From: Streptomyces canus
Lineage (GTDB): Bacteria > Actinomycetota > Actinomycetes > Streptomycetales > Streptomycetaceae
NCBI RefSeq assembly: GCF_041435015.1
Contig: NZ_CP107989.1
Location: 930,001-994,000, forward strand
Reading direction: 5' to 3'
Length of the DNA stretch: 64,000 bases
Shown here: in pieces, positions 50,002-57,984 of the stretch
How the letters are laid out: each line of letters starts with the position of its first letter
Position numbering within the stretch: position 1 is the stretch's first letter
Program-made: the position numbers and the translations under genes
The notes under the pieces: model-generated
The model's database searches: none
The model's input: the letters and a program-made list of their open reading frames with translations, nothing else
Told to the model about the DNA's origin: nothing

Positions 50002-52446
50002 ATGAGCGAGTTCACCGACCCTTCACACGCCGGTATCGCGCCCGACATTGCCGCGCTGGCCAAGGTCGTGGCCAGACAACGTGCGGAAATGGACCGGTTG
50101 CGGGACCAGGTCGCCACCTCGGCGGTGCTGGAGCGGACCAAGGGCGCTCTCATGGCACTGACCGGGTGCACTCCGGACGCGGCCGGCGAGGAGCTGCTCC
50201 AGCGCGCCAAGGCCGGCAACCGCACCCCGCTGGCGGAGTGCTGGATCACCCTCGGCGCCCTGATGCCCCCGCTGCCCGGCGCCGCTCAGGATCCCCGCCC
50301 CGCCCACGGTTTTCCCGGCATACCCCTGGCCGCGGTTCCCGGGCCGGCCGGTCCGCGGGCCGTTCGGACCGGCGCCGCCGTCCCCACCGGGCGGGACACC
50401 TGCGACCCGGACGACGGCTTCTCCGCGCTCGGCCGCCTCGGCAAGGCCCTCGTCCATGTCGCCACCCCCCAGGACCTGGCCGCTTGTCTCCTGGAGGAAC
50501 TCGCGGCGGACGTCGACGCCGACGCTCTCCTGCTCTTCCGTTCGCTGCCGGCCGGAGGGCTGGAAATGATCGGCCATGCCGGCATCGAAGCCACCCTGGC
50601 CACGCAGTGGGCCCGGGTTCCCCCGCTGAGCGGCATCCCCGCGCTCGACGCACTCCGGGCGCGGGAGCCCTGCTGGCTGGAGGACTTCGCGCGGGACCGG
50701 GAGCAGCACCTGCTCATAGGGGACCCGCCCGAGCGCTGGCTGTCCCGCGCCTGGCTGCCGGTGCCGACCGGCGACGGCGTCGATGTCTGCATGGGGATCC
50801 TGCGCGTGCGAGGCGGGCCGTTCTCACCACCGGCCCGGCAGCTGCTGCGGGCAGTCGCCCGGCTGTGTGCCGGATGGCTGCGGTCCTTCGGCCCCCGGTC
50901 GGAGCGCAGTACCGCCGCTTCGGTCGCCGCCGCCCAGGCCGTGTTCGACTCGCTGCCGGGCTCGGCGATGCTGCTCACGCCGCTGCGTGACCCCTCCGGA
51001 GAGGTCGAGGACTACCGCATCGACGCCGCCACCGCGGAGGCGGTCGACGTCGCGGGCCGCACCGGCAGGCAACTGCTCGGCCGACGGATCCTGGAGTGCT
51101 TCCCGAGCATGGCGCAGGAGGCGGTGTGGCACGGCTGCCTGCGCACGCTGGCCAGGGGCGAGCCGTTCGAGGGTGAGCCGTTCGCCTACCAGGAGGTCGT
51201 GGACGGCACCGCCGCACTGTCCACATACGCGGTGCACTCGGCCCGCCTCGGCGGCGCCCTGGTCGTCACCTGGGTCCGGCACGACTCCTCCGACCGGCAG
51301 GAACAGCGGCTGGCGGACGTGCAGCGGCTGGGGAACCTGGGCTGGGTCAACTGGAACCTGGTCACCGACGAGGGCAGCTGGTCCTCCCAGGCGTTCCTCG
51401 TCCTGAACCGGGATCCGGCGCTCGGACCGGTCCGGCTCGCCGACCTGCCGGAACTCGCGCTGCCCGAGGACGCCCCCGTGCTGGCCCGGGCCGTGCGCGA
51501 CCTCGTCCTGACGGGGCGGCAGTTCGACGTCCCGTTCCGGGTCCGGAGCGGCGGCGGCGAGGTCCGCCATCTGCGGATGGTCGCCGAGGTGGTGGCGGAC
51601 ACCGACAACAAGCCCGCCGAGGTGCACGGCTTCGTCCAGGACCTCACCGCGCAGCGCAGCGCCGAGCTGGCCCTGGTCGAGAGTGAGCAGGCCATCGTGA
51701 CGCAGCACGGCGTGCTGCGCGCCGAGCGCACCCTGGCCGCCCGCCTCCAGCACGCGCTGCTGCCGCTGCCGACCCGGCCGGTCCGCCTCGCCGGGCTGCG
51801 GGTCGAAGTGGCCTATCTGCCCGCCCAGTCGGGCATCCACGTCGGCGGCGACTGGTTCAGCGCCATCGAACTGCCCGACGGCGACGCCCTGTTCGTCGTC
51901 GGTGACGTCGCCGGCCACGGCATCGACGCCGTGGCCACGATGGCCCAACTGCGCTTCACCGCCAAGGGCATGGTCATCACGGGCTCGTCGCTGACCGGAG
52001 CGCTCGCCCGTCTCAACACCCTGCTGCTGCACTCGCGCGACTCCCACGGCACCGCGACCATGGTCCTGGCCCGCTACGACCCCGCTGAGCACTGCCTGGT
52101 GTGGGCCCAGGCCGGCCATCCGCCGCCGCTGCTGGTGCGGGACGGAGAGGTGCGGTATCTCCACCGCCCGCTCGGCATGCTGCTGGGGGCGTGCTCCGAT
52201 CCGAACTTCGAGGAGGCGCGCTGCGTCCTGGAGCCGGGCGACCGGGTCCTCCTTTACACGGACGGCCTGGTCGAGCGCCCCTCGGAGGGCATCGACCGCG
52301 GTCTGGACCGGCTCGCCGCGGCGGTCGCGGCACACCACACGGACGAGCCCGGCACCCTGGTCCCGCTGCTGACCTCGGTGCTGGAGGGCGAGCGGCGCGA
52401 CGACGTCTGCGTCGTGGACATCCGGGTGCCGTCCGGGCCGGAGTGA
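50002..52446 (+). CDS. ANTAR-GAF-PAS-PP2C signalling protein
   Basis: An 814-residue soluble multidomain protein. Residues about 15-80 resemble an ANTAR domain (SAVLERTKGALMALTGCTPD). Residues about 145-295 are a GAF domain, two PAS-like segments lie at about 310-550, and the last 230 residues are a SpoIIE-type PP2C phosphatase (VGGDWFSAIEL, VVGDVAGHGIDAVATMAQLR, LLYTDGLVERP, DDVCVVDI). It should dephosphorylate a STAS-type anti-sigma antagonist in response to a ligand or redox cue. An in-frame ATG at 49981 would add seven residues; neither start has a clear Shine-Dalgarno, so the start is uncertain. The STAS protein at 30592 is one candidate substrate in the window. Confidence 0.88.
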   Translation: MSEFTDPSHAGIAPDIAALAKVVARQRAEMDRLRDQVATSAVLERTKGALMALTGCTPDAAGEELLQRAKAGNRTPLAECWITLGALMPPLPGAAQDPRPAHGFPGIPLAAVPGPAGPRAVRTGAAVPTGRDTCDPDDGFSALGRLGKALVHVATPQDLAACLLEELAADVDADALLLFRSLPAGGLEMIGHAGIEATLATQWARVPPLSGIPALDALRAREPCWLEDFARDREQHLLIGDPPERWLSRAWLPVPTGDGVDVCMGILRVRGGPFSPPARQLLRAVARLCAGWLRSFGPRSERSTAASVAAAQAVFDSLPGSAMLLTPLRDPSGEVEDYRIDAATAEAVDVAGRTGRQLLGRRILECFPSMAQEAVWHGCLRTLARGEPFEGEPFAYQEVVDGTAALSTYAVHSARLGGALVVTWVRHDSSDRQEQRLADVQRLGNLGWVNWNLVTDEGSWSSQAFLVLNRDPALGPVRLADLPELALPEDAPVLARAVRDLVLTGRQFDVPFRVRSGGGEVRHLRMVAEVVADTDNKPAEVHGFVQDLTAQRSAELALVESEQAIVTQHGVLRAERTLAARLQHALLPLPTRPVRLAGLRVEVAYLPAQSGIHVGGDWFSAIELPDGDALFVVGDVAGHGIDAVATMAQLRFTAKGMVITGSSLTGALARLNTLLLHSRDSHGTATMVLARYDPAEHCLVWAQAGHPPPLLVRDGEVRYLHRPLGMLLGACSDPNFEEARCVLEPGDRVLLYTDGLVERPSEGIDRGLDRLAAAVAAHHTDEPGTLVPLLTSVLEGERRDDVCVVDIRVPSGPE

Positions 52447-52480
52447 ACCCCCGGGACGCGCACGGTGCTTCGGTCCCGGC

Positions 52481-52963
52481 TCAGTCCGCCGGGTGGCCGG
52501 GCGAGATGGAGGTCGTGTCGGAGAGCCGCAGCAGCTTCGCTCCCCCGGTGTCCTCGCGCTCGCCCCACACCTGGGGCTCCAGGACGAACCCGACGTGGTC
52601 ACCGCCGTCGGCGCGCAGCACGACCGTGCCGACGAACCAGGCCGCCGCGTCCTCCAGTACGACGGCCCCGCCGGCCTCCTCCCGCCACGGGACCCGGGCG
52701 AACTTGTCCGTCCTGTCCCCGGTCTCCCCGCCGAACAGCTCAGCGAGACCACGCTGTTCGCGGGTGAGGAGATGGACGGCGAGGCGGCTCGCGGTGCGGG
52801 CGACCCGATAGGTGCGATTGGCCTTCGACAGCCACACCACGTACCGCACGGGCTCGATCGAGCACTGGGAGGCGAATCCGACGAGACAGCCCGCGCGGTC
52901 GCCGTCCGTCGCGGCGGTCACGACGCACATGTCGGGGTCGAGCCGGTCGATGAAGGCGTCCAT
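52481..52963 (-). CDS. flavin-reductase-like FMN-binding protein
   Basis: A 160-residue split-barrel flavoprotein of the flavin reductase group. MDAFIDRLDPDMCVVTAATD and CLVGFASQCSIEPVRYVVWL form the FMN-binding strands, then SKANRTYRVARTASRLAVHL contains the phosphate-binding part. Family members reduce FMN with NAD(P)H, or act as small oxidoreductases paired with monooxygenases. AAGAGG nine nt before the ATG at 52963 supports that start over one at 52972. The previous gene converges on it. No monooxygenase is adjacent. Confidence 0.85.
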   Translation of the reverse strand: MDAFIDRLDPDMCVVTAATDGDRAGCLVGFASQCSIEPVRYVVWLSKANRTYRVARTASRLAVHLLTREQRGLAELFGGETGDRTDKFARVPWREEAGGAVVLEDAAAWFVGTVVLRADGGDHVGFVLEPQVWGEREDTGGAKLLRLSDTTSISPGHPAD

Positions 52964-52981
52964 GACCGCCATCCTCTTCGA

Positions 52982-53650
52982 TCAGCCGCCGCCCGTGCGG
53001 GACTCCAGGTCGCGTCGTGTGTCGTCGCCGTACACCCCGTCCTCGTCGCCGCGGATGCCGTACCAGAGCTGGAAGCGGGCCACGGCGGCGGTCAGGGTCG
53101 AGTCGTAGGTGCCGTCGGTGGAGCCGTTGTCGTAGACGTTCGGGATACGCAGCAGGCGCTCCTGCAGGTCGGTGACTTCGGGGCCGTTGTCTCCCTCGCG
53201 GAGGGTGCCGGGCCCGTCGGGGTCGGTGGCGCCGGAGGCGGTCGGGGTGGGTGTGGGGGTCGCGGAGGCGGTAGCGGTGGGCTGCGGGGCCGCCGCCGCG
53301 GTGCTCTCTCCACGGTCGGCCAGCAGGAGGGCACCGCCGAAGCCGATCACCGCGGCCGCGGTCACGGCCGCCGCGATCGCCGTGCGGCGCAGTCCGGGCA
53401 CCCGCCCGCGGGGGATGTCACGGGAGCGGCGGGTGCGGTCGTGGTCCCTGACCGGTGGCAGTTCCTGGGTCGCGTCCTCGGCTCCCGACGGCGGACCGGG
53501 CAGCGCGATGGACTCGTATCCGACGGCCGCTCGGGGCGGCAGGTCCTTGAGCAGCTCCGCGAGCGCGTCGGTGCGGCGCGGGCGCAGCACCCGGATGGGT
53601 TCGATGGGCTGCCCGTCCGGCGGCGCCCCTCGGTCGGACGGTGTCGGCAT
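52982..53650 (-). CDS. membrane protein with peptidoglycan-binding domain
   Basis: A 222-residue protein. A 90-residue cytosolic N-terminus leads to one membrane helix (IAAAVTAAAVIGFGGALLLA, about residues 91-110). A Thr/Pro/Ala-rich linker follows (QPTATASATPTPTPTA). The C-terminal 65 residues are a PG_binding_1 domain (LREGDNGPEVTDLQERLLRI, LTAAVARFQLWYG). It is likely anchored in the membrane and contacts peptidoglycan outside. The cytosolic part resembles neither a kinase nor a sigma-binding domain I know. AAGGAG lies 7 nt before the ATG. It is 111 nt from the ATP-grasp gene upstream on the same strand. Confidence 0.85.
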   Translation of the reverse strand: MPTPSDRGAPPDGQPIEPIRVLRPRRTDALAELLKDLPPRAAVGYESIALPGPPSGAEDATQELPPVRDHDRTRRSRDIPRGRVPGLRRTAIAAAVTAAAVIGFGGALLLADRGESTAAAAPQPTATASATPTPTPTASGATDPDGPGTLREGDNGPEVTDLQERLLRIPNVYDNGSTDGTYDSTLTAAVARFQLWYGIRGDEDGVYGDDTRRDLESRTGGG

Positions 53651-53761
53651 CCTGGTCTCCTTCCGTCCCGTGCACACGGGTCTGGGCCGTCCCCCAGGGA
53701 GTGATACGGCGCCGCGGGCCCGGGAGTTCAGCGCTTGCGCTCTGTTCGCCCGGGCGTCCGC

Positions 53762-54592
53762 TCACCTGGACACGGAGGCGAGGAACCCGTGCAGGGATGC
53801 CTTCATCACCGCGACGAAGGCGTCCCTGCCCCCGTCGTCGAGGGCGTCCAAGGACAAGTACGGATTGAGGTCCTCCAGCTCGACCAGCAGGAGTGCGCCG
53901 TCCGGGGCCCGGCAGGCGTCCACACGCTGGATGCCGTGGCCGAGGGCGTTCCAGTGGATGAAGCGCCGGGCGAACTCCAGGTCCTCGGGGGTGGGCCCGT
54001 ACGGCTCCAGCGCCCAGCGCCGGTCGGCGTGCGGGGCGTACAGGGCGTACTGGAAGTCGTGGTCGACGAAGTAGAAGGACACCTCGTAGGCGAAGTCGAC
54101 GCACGGCTGGACGAGGACGTGCCCGTCGATGTGGTCGCGCACCTCGTCGGCGGGCACGATCCGCAGTCCTATGGAGTCGGCGCCGAGTCTGGATTTGACG
54201 ACGTACCGGTCCGTCACGGGCAGCCGGTCCAGGTCCTCGGCGCGGTCGACGGTCGGGATGACCGGGTACCCCGCGGCTGTGAGGTCGAGCAGGTACTGCT
54301 TGCCCGCCATGTCGGCCTTGCCGGACAGGGGGTTGTACACGCGCGTGCCGTTTCGCAGCGCCCGCTCGCGGAAGGCGTCGTACGCCTCCTGGTAGGCCAG
54401 GACCGGCCCGCTGTTGCGGACGACGACGGCGTCGAAGCCGTCCGCCAACGCGGACGCGTCCCGGGGATGGCACAGGGCGAGGTCGAAGTCCTCCCTGAGA
54501 CGCGAGGTGAGGAAGATGTCCTCGTCGCAGTAGCGGCGCCCGCGGGCCTGGTAGGCCAGATCGGTGACGTACAGGAGAGTGGGGCGGGGCAT
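53762..54592 (-). CDS. ATP-grasp ligase-like protein
   Basis: A 276-residue protein. The N-terminal 90 residues are a pre-ATP-grasp domain (MPRPTLLYVTDLAYQARGRR). The ATP-grasp fold has DRYVVKSRLGADSIGLRIVP with the ATP-binding Lys, the ligand segment HVLVQPCVDFAYEVSFYFVD and the metal site LVELEDLNPYLSLDAL (Glu and Asn). Similar to RimK or glutathione-synthetase-like ligases, it may form a peptide-like bond, but neither acceptor nor donor is known. GAGGAG lies seven nt before the ATG. It is divergent from the TetR regulator at 54727 and lies upstream of the peptidoglycan-binding membrane protein. Confidence 0.75.
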   Translation of the reverse strand: MPRPTLLYVTDLAYQARGRRYCDEDIFLTSRLREDFDLALCHPRDASALADGFDAVVVRNSGPVLAYQEAYDAFRERALRNGTRVYNPLSGKADMAGKQYLLDLTAAGYPVIPTVDRAEDLDRLPVTDRYVVKSRLGADSIGLRIVPADEVRDHIDGHVLVQPCVDFAYEVSFYFVDHDFQYALYAPHADRRWALEPYGPTPEDLEFARRFIHWNALGHGIQRVDACRAPDGALLLVELEDLNPYLSLDALDDGGRDAFVAVMKASLHGFLASVSR

Positions 54593-54660
54593 GTGGGCTC
54601 CTCGGCGGGCGGGAGCCGATCGTATGCGGCGGCCCTCCTACCGGACAACGCCAGCAACAG

Positions 54661-54699
54661 CACTCAGTTCCCTCATAGGACTGCACCCAGTGCCATGTG
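54661..54699. promoter_or_regulatory. CAC(C/T)CAGT repeats, candidate TetR operators
   Basis: CACTCAGTT (54661-54669) and CACCCAGTGCCAT (54684-54696) resemble the odd palindrome CACTCAGTG. The second is followed by the ATG at 54727. The perfect form CACTCAGTGCCAT lies at 55882-55894 before the DUF35 gene, so the TetR protein may bind both. Confidence 0.5.
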
Positions 54700-54726
54700 A
54701 CCGGTTCAGGTGCTACGTTCGCGACC

Positions 54727-55416
54727 ATGAGCTCCACCAAGCCCGCCATGCGGGACGCGCTGGTCGCGGCCGCCTTCCAGCTGTTCCTGGAACGGGGTTA
54801 CGAGCAGACCACCGTCGACGACATCGTCGCGCTCGCCGGAGTCGGCCGCCGCTCGTTCTTCCGGTACTTCCCGTCCAAGGAGGACGTGGTCTTCCCCGAC
54901 CACGAGCGCTGCCTGGCCGACATGACGGCCTTCCTGGCGGCGAGCGACCCCGGGTGCGACCCGCTCGAGCGGGTCTGCGAGGCGGTGCGGCTGGTCCTGC
55001 GCATGTACACCGAGAACCCGACCTTCTCCGTGCAGCGATACCGCCTCACCAAGCAGGTGCCCGGCCTGCGCGCCTACGAGCTGTCCGTGGTGTGGCGCTA
55101 CGAGCGCGCCTTCGCGGAGTATCTGCGCGGGCGCCTGAAAGGGCTGCACGACGGGACGCTCCGGGCCGATGTGATCGCCGCCGCCGTGGCCGCGGCGCAC
55201 AACAACGCCCTGCGCTCCTGGCTGCGCTCGGACGGGCACGGCGACGCGGAGCAGGCGGTGGAGCACGCGCTCGGCTATGTGCAGGCCGCGTTCGGGGCGG
55301 CGGGCGCGCCGTCCGCCGACGAGCCGCCGGAGGACGTGGTGGTGATCGTCTCCCGCCGCGGCGCCCCTCTGTGGCGTGTGGTCCAACAGATCGAGTCCAC
55401 GCTCGAGCGGGACTGA
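54727..55416 (+). CDS. TetR-family transcriptional regulator
   Basis: A 229-residue protein. Residues about 8-55 form the TetR helix-turn-helix (RDALVAAAFQLFLERGYEQT, VALAGVGRRSFFRYFPSKED). The rest is the ligand-binding domain, with SVQRYRLTKQVPGLRAYELS and a helical dimer region. GTG or ATG start is not an issue: ATG at 54727 begins homology, but there is no Shine-Dalgarno, so the transcript may be leaderless. It is divergent from the ATP-grasp gene. Shared CAC-CAGTG motifs link it to its own promoter and to the DUF35 gene at 55993. The ligand is unknown; acyl-CoA is a guess from the DUF35 context. Confidence 0.92.
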   Translation: MSSTKPAMRDALVAAAFQLFLERGYEQTTVDDIVALAGVGRRSFFRYFPSKEDVVFPDHERCLADMTAFLAASDPGCDPLERVCEAVRLVLRMYTENPTFSVQRYRLTKQVPGLRAYELSVVWRYERAFAEYLRGRLKGLHDGTLRADVIAAAVAAAHNNALRSWLRSDGHGDAEQAVEHALGYVQAAFGAAGAPSADEPPEDVVVIVSRRGAPLWRVVQQIESTLERD

Positions 55417-55467
55417 GCCGGACCGGGCGGACGGCACAGGGAACCGTGCCGCCCGCCCAGCGGCCGC

Positions 55468-55841
55468 TCAGGTCTGGCACTGCGCCGCGCCGGCGGTGGA
55501 CCAGCCGCTCCAGACGCCCCCGTCGGCGCGGGCGTGTACACGGATCTCGACCTTCACGGGCCCGCACACCCGGGTCGAGCTGCCCACCTCCGCGGGCTCG
55601 ACGGTCCCCCCTGCCGGGACATAGGTGCGACCACTGCCCAGCTTCACCCAGTGACCACCGTCGACGACCCGGAAGAACGCCTCGGCCCCGTGTTGCGCGC
55701 CTTGACGTACGCCGTCATCTCCCGCGTGGAGATGGGGCCTTCCTTGCCGCGCTGGGCACTGATGCAGCCATTGACGGCCACCCGGCCGGTGGACGCGACC
55801 GCGCTCAGGACCGTTCCGATACGCCGGACATGAATCTTCAC
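55468..55841 (-). pseudogene. frameshifted small secreted protein
   Basis: The frame from GTG at 55841 encodes a signal-like start (IGTVLSAVASTGRVAVNGCI) and continues to about 55695 (MTAYVKARNTG). The rest of a plausible protein, AFFRVVDGGHWVKLGSGRTY through VEIRVHARADGGVWSGWSTA to the stop at 55468, lies in another frame. One base lost or gained in the GGGGCC run near 55695 would explain it. An original protein of about 125 residues is inferred, probably exported. A sequencing error in a homopolymer is an equally good explanation. Confidence 0.6.
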
Positions 55842-55881
55842 TCCAACGGAAGATGAGGGTACCGAGTACCTTTACGGCCGA

Positions 55882-55894
55882 CACTCAGTGCCAT
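55882..55894. promoter_or_regulatory. CACTCAGTG palindrome before the DUF35 gene
   Basis: CACTCAGTGCCAT contains the perfect odd palindrome CACT-C-AGTG (55882-55890), 103 nt before the DUF35 start. The same pattern with one or two changes lies before the TetR gene, suggesting a small TetR regulon. Confidence 0.55.
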
Positions 55895-55992
55895 ACGCTG
55901 AAGCCGTGCACGGTGGCACAGGGAGCCGCGCACGTCCGTGCACGGTTACCCGAGCACGTGGGATTCCGGCCGAGCGCAGGGAGTTGACCAGC

Positions 55993-56406
55993 GTGTACCA
56001 CCACTCAGGAAACATTGCTCGTCGGACAGCCGGTTCCGCGACGGGCGTACTCGAGCCCGTCGCCCCGGCCACGGACGCGATCCTCTTCCAGCGCTGCACC
56101 TGGTGCGGCACGGCGATGTACCACCGCCTGCTGTGTCCGGTCTGCCAGTGCGGCGACCTGCGCACGGAGCGCAGCGAGGGCGTGGGCACGGTGCGCCACT
56201 CCACGGTGGTCCACCGCAACACCCCCGTCGCGCGCAATGTGTCGCTGATCGAGCTGACCGAGGGCTTCGTCGTCCGGGGCCGGGTCATGGGTCCGCCCGC
56301 CGCGATCCACAGCGGTGACCGGGTCCGGATGTCGACGGTCAAGGACCCGGTCCGCGGCGAGCCGGTCTTCCAGCTGCTCGACGAGCCCTACCGCGCCTGG
56401 CACTGA
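55993..56406 (+). CDS. DUF35 zinc-ribbon/OB-fold protein
   Basis: A 137-residue protein. Zinc-ribbon cysteines are FQRCTWCGTAMYHRLLCPVC (two CxxC pairs). Then comes an OB fold (GVGTVRHSTVVHRNTPVARN, GFVVRGRVMGPPAAIHSGDR). DUF35 proteins accompany thiolases or acyl-CoA enzymes and probably bind acyl-CoA; none is adjacent here. The GTG at 55993 was chosen because GGGAG lies about 9 nt upstream; an in-frame ATG at 55888 would add 35 poorly protein-like residues. The CACTCAGTG site upstream suggests TetR control. Confidence 0.8.
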   Translation: MYHHSGNIARRTAGSATGVLEPVAPATDAILFQRCTWCGTAMYHRLLCPVCQCGDLRTERSEGVGTVRHSTVVHRNTPVARNVSLIELTEGFVVRGRVMGPPAAIHSGDRVRMSTVKDPVRGEPVFQLLDEPYRAWH

Positions 56407-56445
56407 CGAGACGTCAGCCCTTTTCGGCGCACCGGGACTTCGGCC

Positions 56446-57798
56446 TCACCACACCCCCGGGATCAGATCCCGCACCCGCACGGGCCGCCCCGTCTCGAAG
56501 CACCGGTTGGCGGCGAGCCCCACCCCCAGCGCCAGGGCGCCGTCCCGTTCGGTGGCTGTCGGATGGGTCGCGGCACCGGCGTCCTCACGCACCGGACCCC
56601 TACCGGGCTCCACGGGCCCGAAGAGCGCGTCGAGCATGCGTGGGTCGCCCCCGCCGTGGGCCTCGTGGGCGGTGACGAGCGGGACGTCGACCGGGGGCTG
56701 CCACAGGGGCCGCAGGGTCAGACGCGCGCCGCCCGCGTGGTCGGCCGCGGTGTCCCCGTGCACCGCGCCGCTCGCCGAGGTGACACCGGTCAGGGGTGTC
56801 TGCCAGCGGCTCTCCTCCACCTCCAGTTCCAGACGGCCCCCGCTGCCGTTGAACATGACCCGGTAGCCCTCCCACGGGGAGTAGGCGGTGAGGTGGTACG
56901 TCATCGTCGCGCCCCGGGTGTGGCGGACGAGGAGCGCCATGTCGTCCTCGATGGTGACGGGCCCGTCGAAGACGTTGCGGTCGCGGACGTATCCGTCGTC
57001 CCGCTCGGCGTCCAGGTACAGGGCCCGCAGGGTGTCGTCGGCGGCGAGGTCGAGGGCGAAGGGGTCGTCGGCGGCCGGATCCGCCCCGTGGGCCCGGGTG
57101 TAGTCGCGGCGCAGACCGTGGCGTTCGCCCGCCGCACGGCCGTAGAAGCCGAGCCGCCCGAAGCCGAAGACGTCCTGCGGCTCGTCGGCGAGCCACCAGT
57201 TGACCAGGTCGAAGTGATGGCTCGCCTTGTGGACCATGAGGCCGCCGCTCAGGTGCTTCTCGCGGTGCCAGCGGCGGAAGTAGTCCGCGCCGTGCCGGGT
57301 GTCGAGGAGCCATTCGAAGTGGACGGAGAGGATCTCGCCGATCGCCCCGTCGGCGATCAGGGCGCGGACCTTCTCGTGCACGGGGTTGAAGCGGTAGTTG
57401 AAGGCGACGGTGAGGGAGTTGCCGGTGGACCTGACCGTGTCCAGGATGCGGGCGCAGCGGTCCGCGTCGACGGTCATCGGCTTCTCGGTGACCACCCGGC
57501 AGCCCGCTTCCAGGGCCGGGACGATGTAGCGGTCGTGCTCGGCGTCGACGGTGGTGACGACGACCTCGTCGATGCCCTCCTTGGTGAGGAGCTCGGTGAA
57601 GTGTTCGGGCTGCCACTGGGCGGCGGCGGGTTCGCCGGCCTCGGCGAGCAGCCGGTTGTGGAAGGCCATACGGGTCGGGCTGGGATCGCACAGGGCGGCG
57701 ACTTGGTGGCCGGGGCGGGCGGCGAGGGCCCGGGTGAACAGCTGTGCGCGGTGGCCGGTGCCGACGACGGCCGCGCGGAGGTGAGGAGTTCGGCTCAT
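56446..57798 (-). CDS. Gfo/Idh/MocA-family dehydrogenase, long type
   Basis: A 450-residue protein. The Rossmann motif is AAVVGTGHRAQLFTRALAAR (residues about 9-28), the conserved lysine is in VVTEKPMTVDADRC, and a substrate-domain signature is HREKHLSGGLMVHKASHHFD (His residues for catalysis). The C-terminal part is longer than in the enzyme at 6321. Such long forms occur with sugar-ABC and glycosidase genes and may act on polyol or glycoside substrates. The ATG at 57798 has GGGGGA about 10 nt upstream, and a GAAAGCGCTT operator overlaps that ribosome-binding site. It is divergent from a large secreted hydrolase. Confidence 0.9.
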   Translation of the reverse strand: MSRTPHLRAAVVGTGHRAQLFTRALAARPGHQVAALCDPSPTRMAFHNRLLAEAGEPAAAQWQPEHFTELLTKEGIDEVVVTTVDAEHDRYIVPALEAGCRVVTEKPMTVDADRCARILDTVRSTGNSLTVAFNYRFNPVHEKVRALIADGAIGEILSVHFEWLLDTRHGADYFRRWHREKHLSGGLMVHKASHHFDLVNWWLADEPQDVFGFGRLGFYGRAAGERHGLRRDYTRAHGADPAADDPFALDLAADDTLRALYLDAERDDGYVRDRNVFDGPVTIEDDMALLVRHTRGATMTYHLTAYSPWEGYRVMFNGSGGRLELEVEESRWQTPLTGVTSASGAVHGDTAADHAGGARLTLRPLWQPPVDVPLVTAHEAHGGGDPRMLDALFGPVEPGRGPVREDAGAATHPTATERDGALALGVGLAANRCFETGRPVRVRDLIPGVW

Positions 57799-57811
57799 GG
57801 AAAGCGCTTCC
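57799..57811. promoter_or_regulatory. LacI-type operator overlapping the Gfo/Idh ribosome-binding site
   Basis: GGAAAGCGCTTCC (57799-57811) has the palindromic core AAGCGCTT (57802-57809). It begins 1 nt before the ATG of the dehydrogenase and covers the Shine-Dalgarno. Ten bases are identical to 40564-40573. Confidence 0.6.
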
Positions 57812-57852
57812 CCCGTCGTGTGATCCGCTAGTCCCCACGACTGCGCTGGCTT

Positions 57853-57892
57853 GATCGCGTCGCTCGCCCGCGATCGGTGTCTGCGCACAGAC
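57853..57892. promoter_or_regulatory. two inverted repeats in the divergent region
   Basis: GATCGCG (57853-57859) and CGCGATC (57869-57875) are perfect 7-bp arms. Just after, GTCTG (57879-57883) and CAGAC (57888-57892) form another. GTCTGCGCAC recurs at 57954-57963, 75 nt on and 22 nt before the hydrolase start. They may be operators for either divergent gene. Confidence 0.45.
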
Positions 57893-57984
57893 AACCCACA
57901 GACGCCCCTCCCCCGTCCTAGGTGACGCGAGAGGCGCCCGGGACCGACGGGACGTCTGCGCACGGGGATTTGAGGAGAGAACCA

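Noticed and set aside
53762..55416. A graspetide-type RiPP cluster around the ATP-grasp gene
   Set aside because: No precursor peptide, no leader motif and no transporter could be found beside it, so the evidence is not sufficient.
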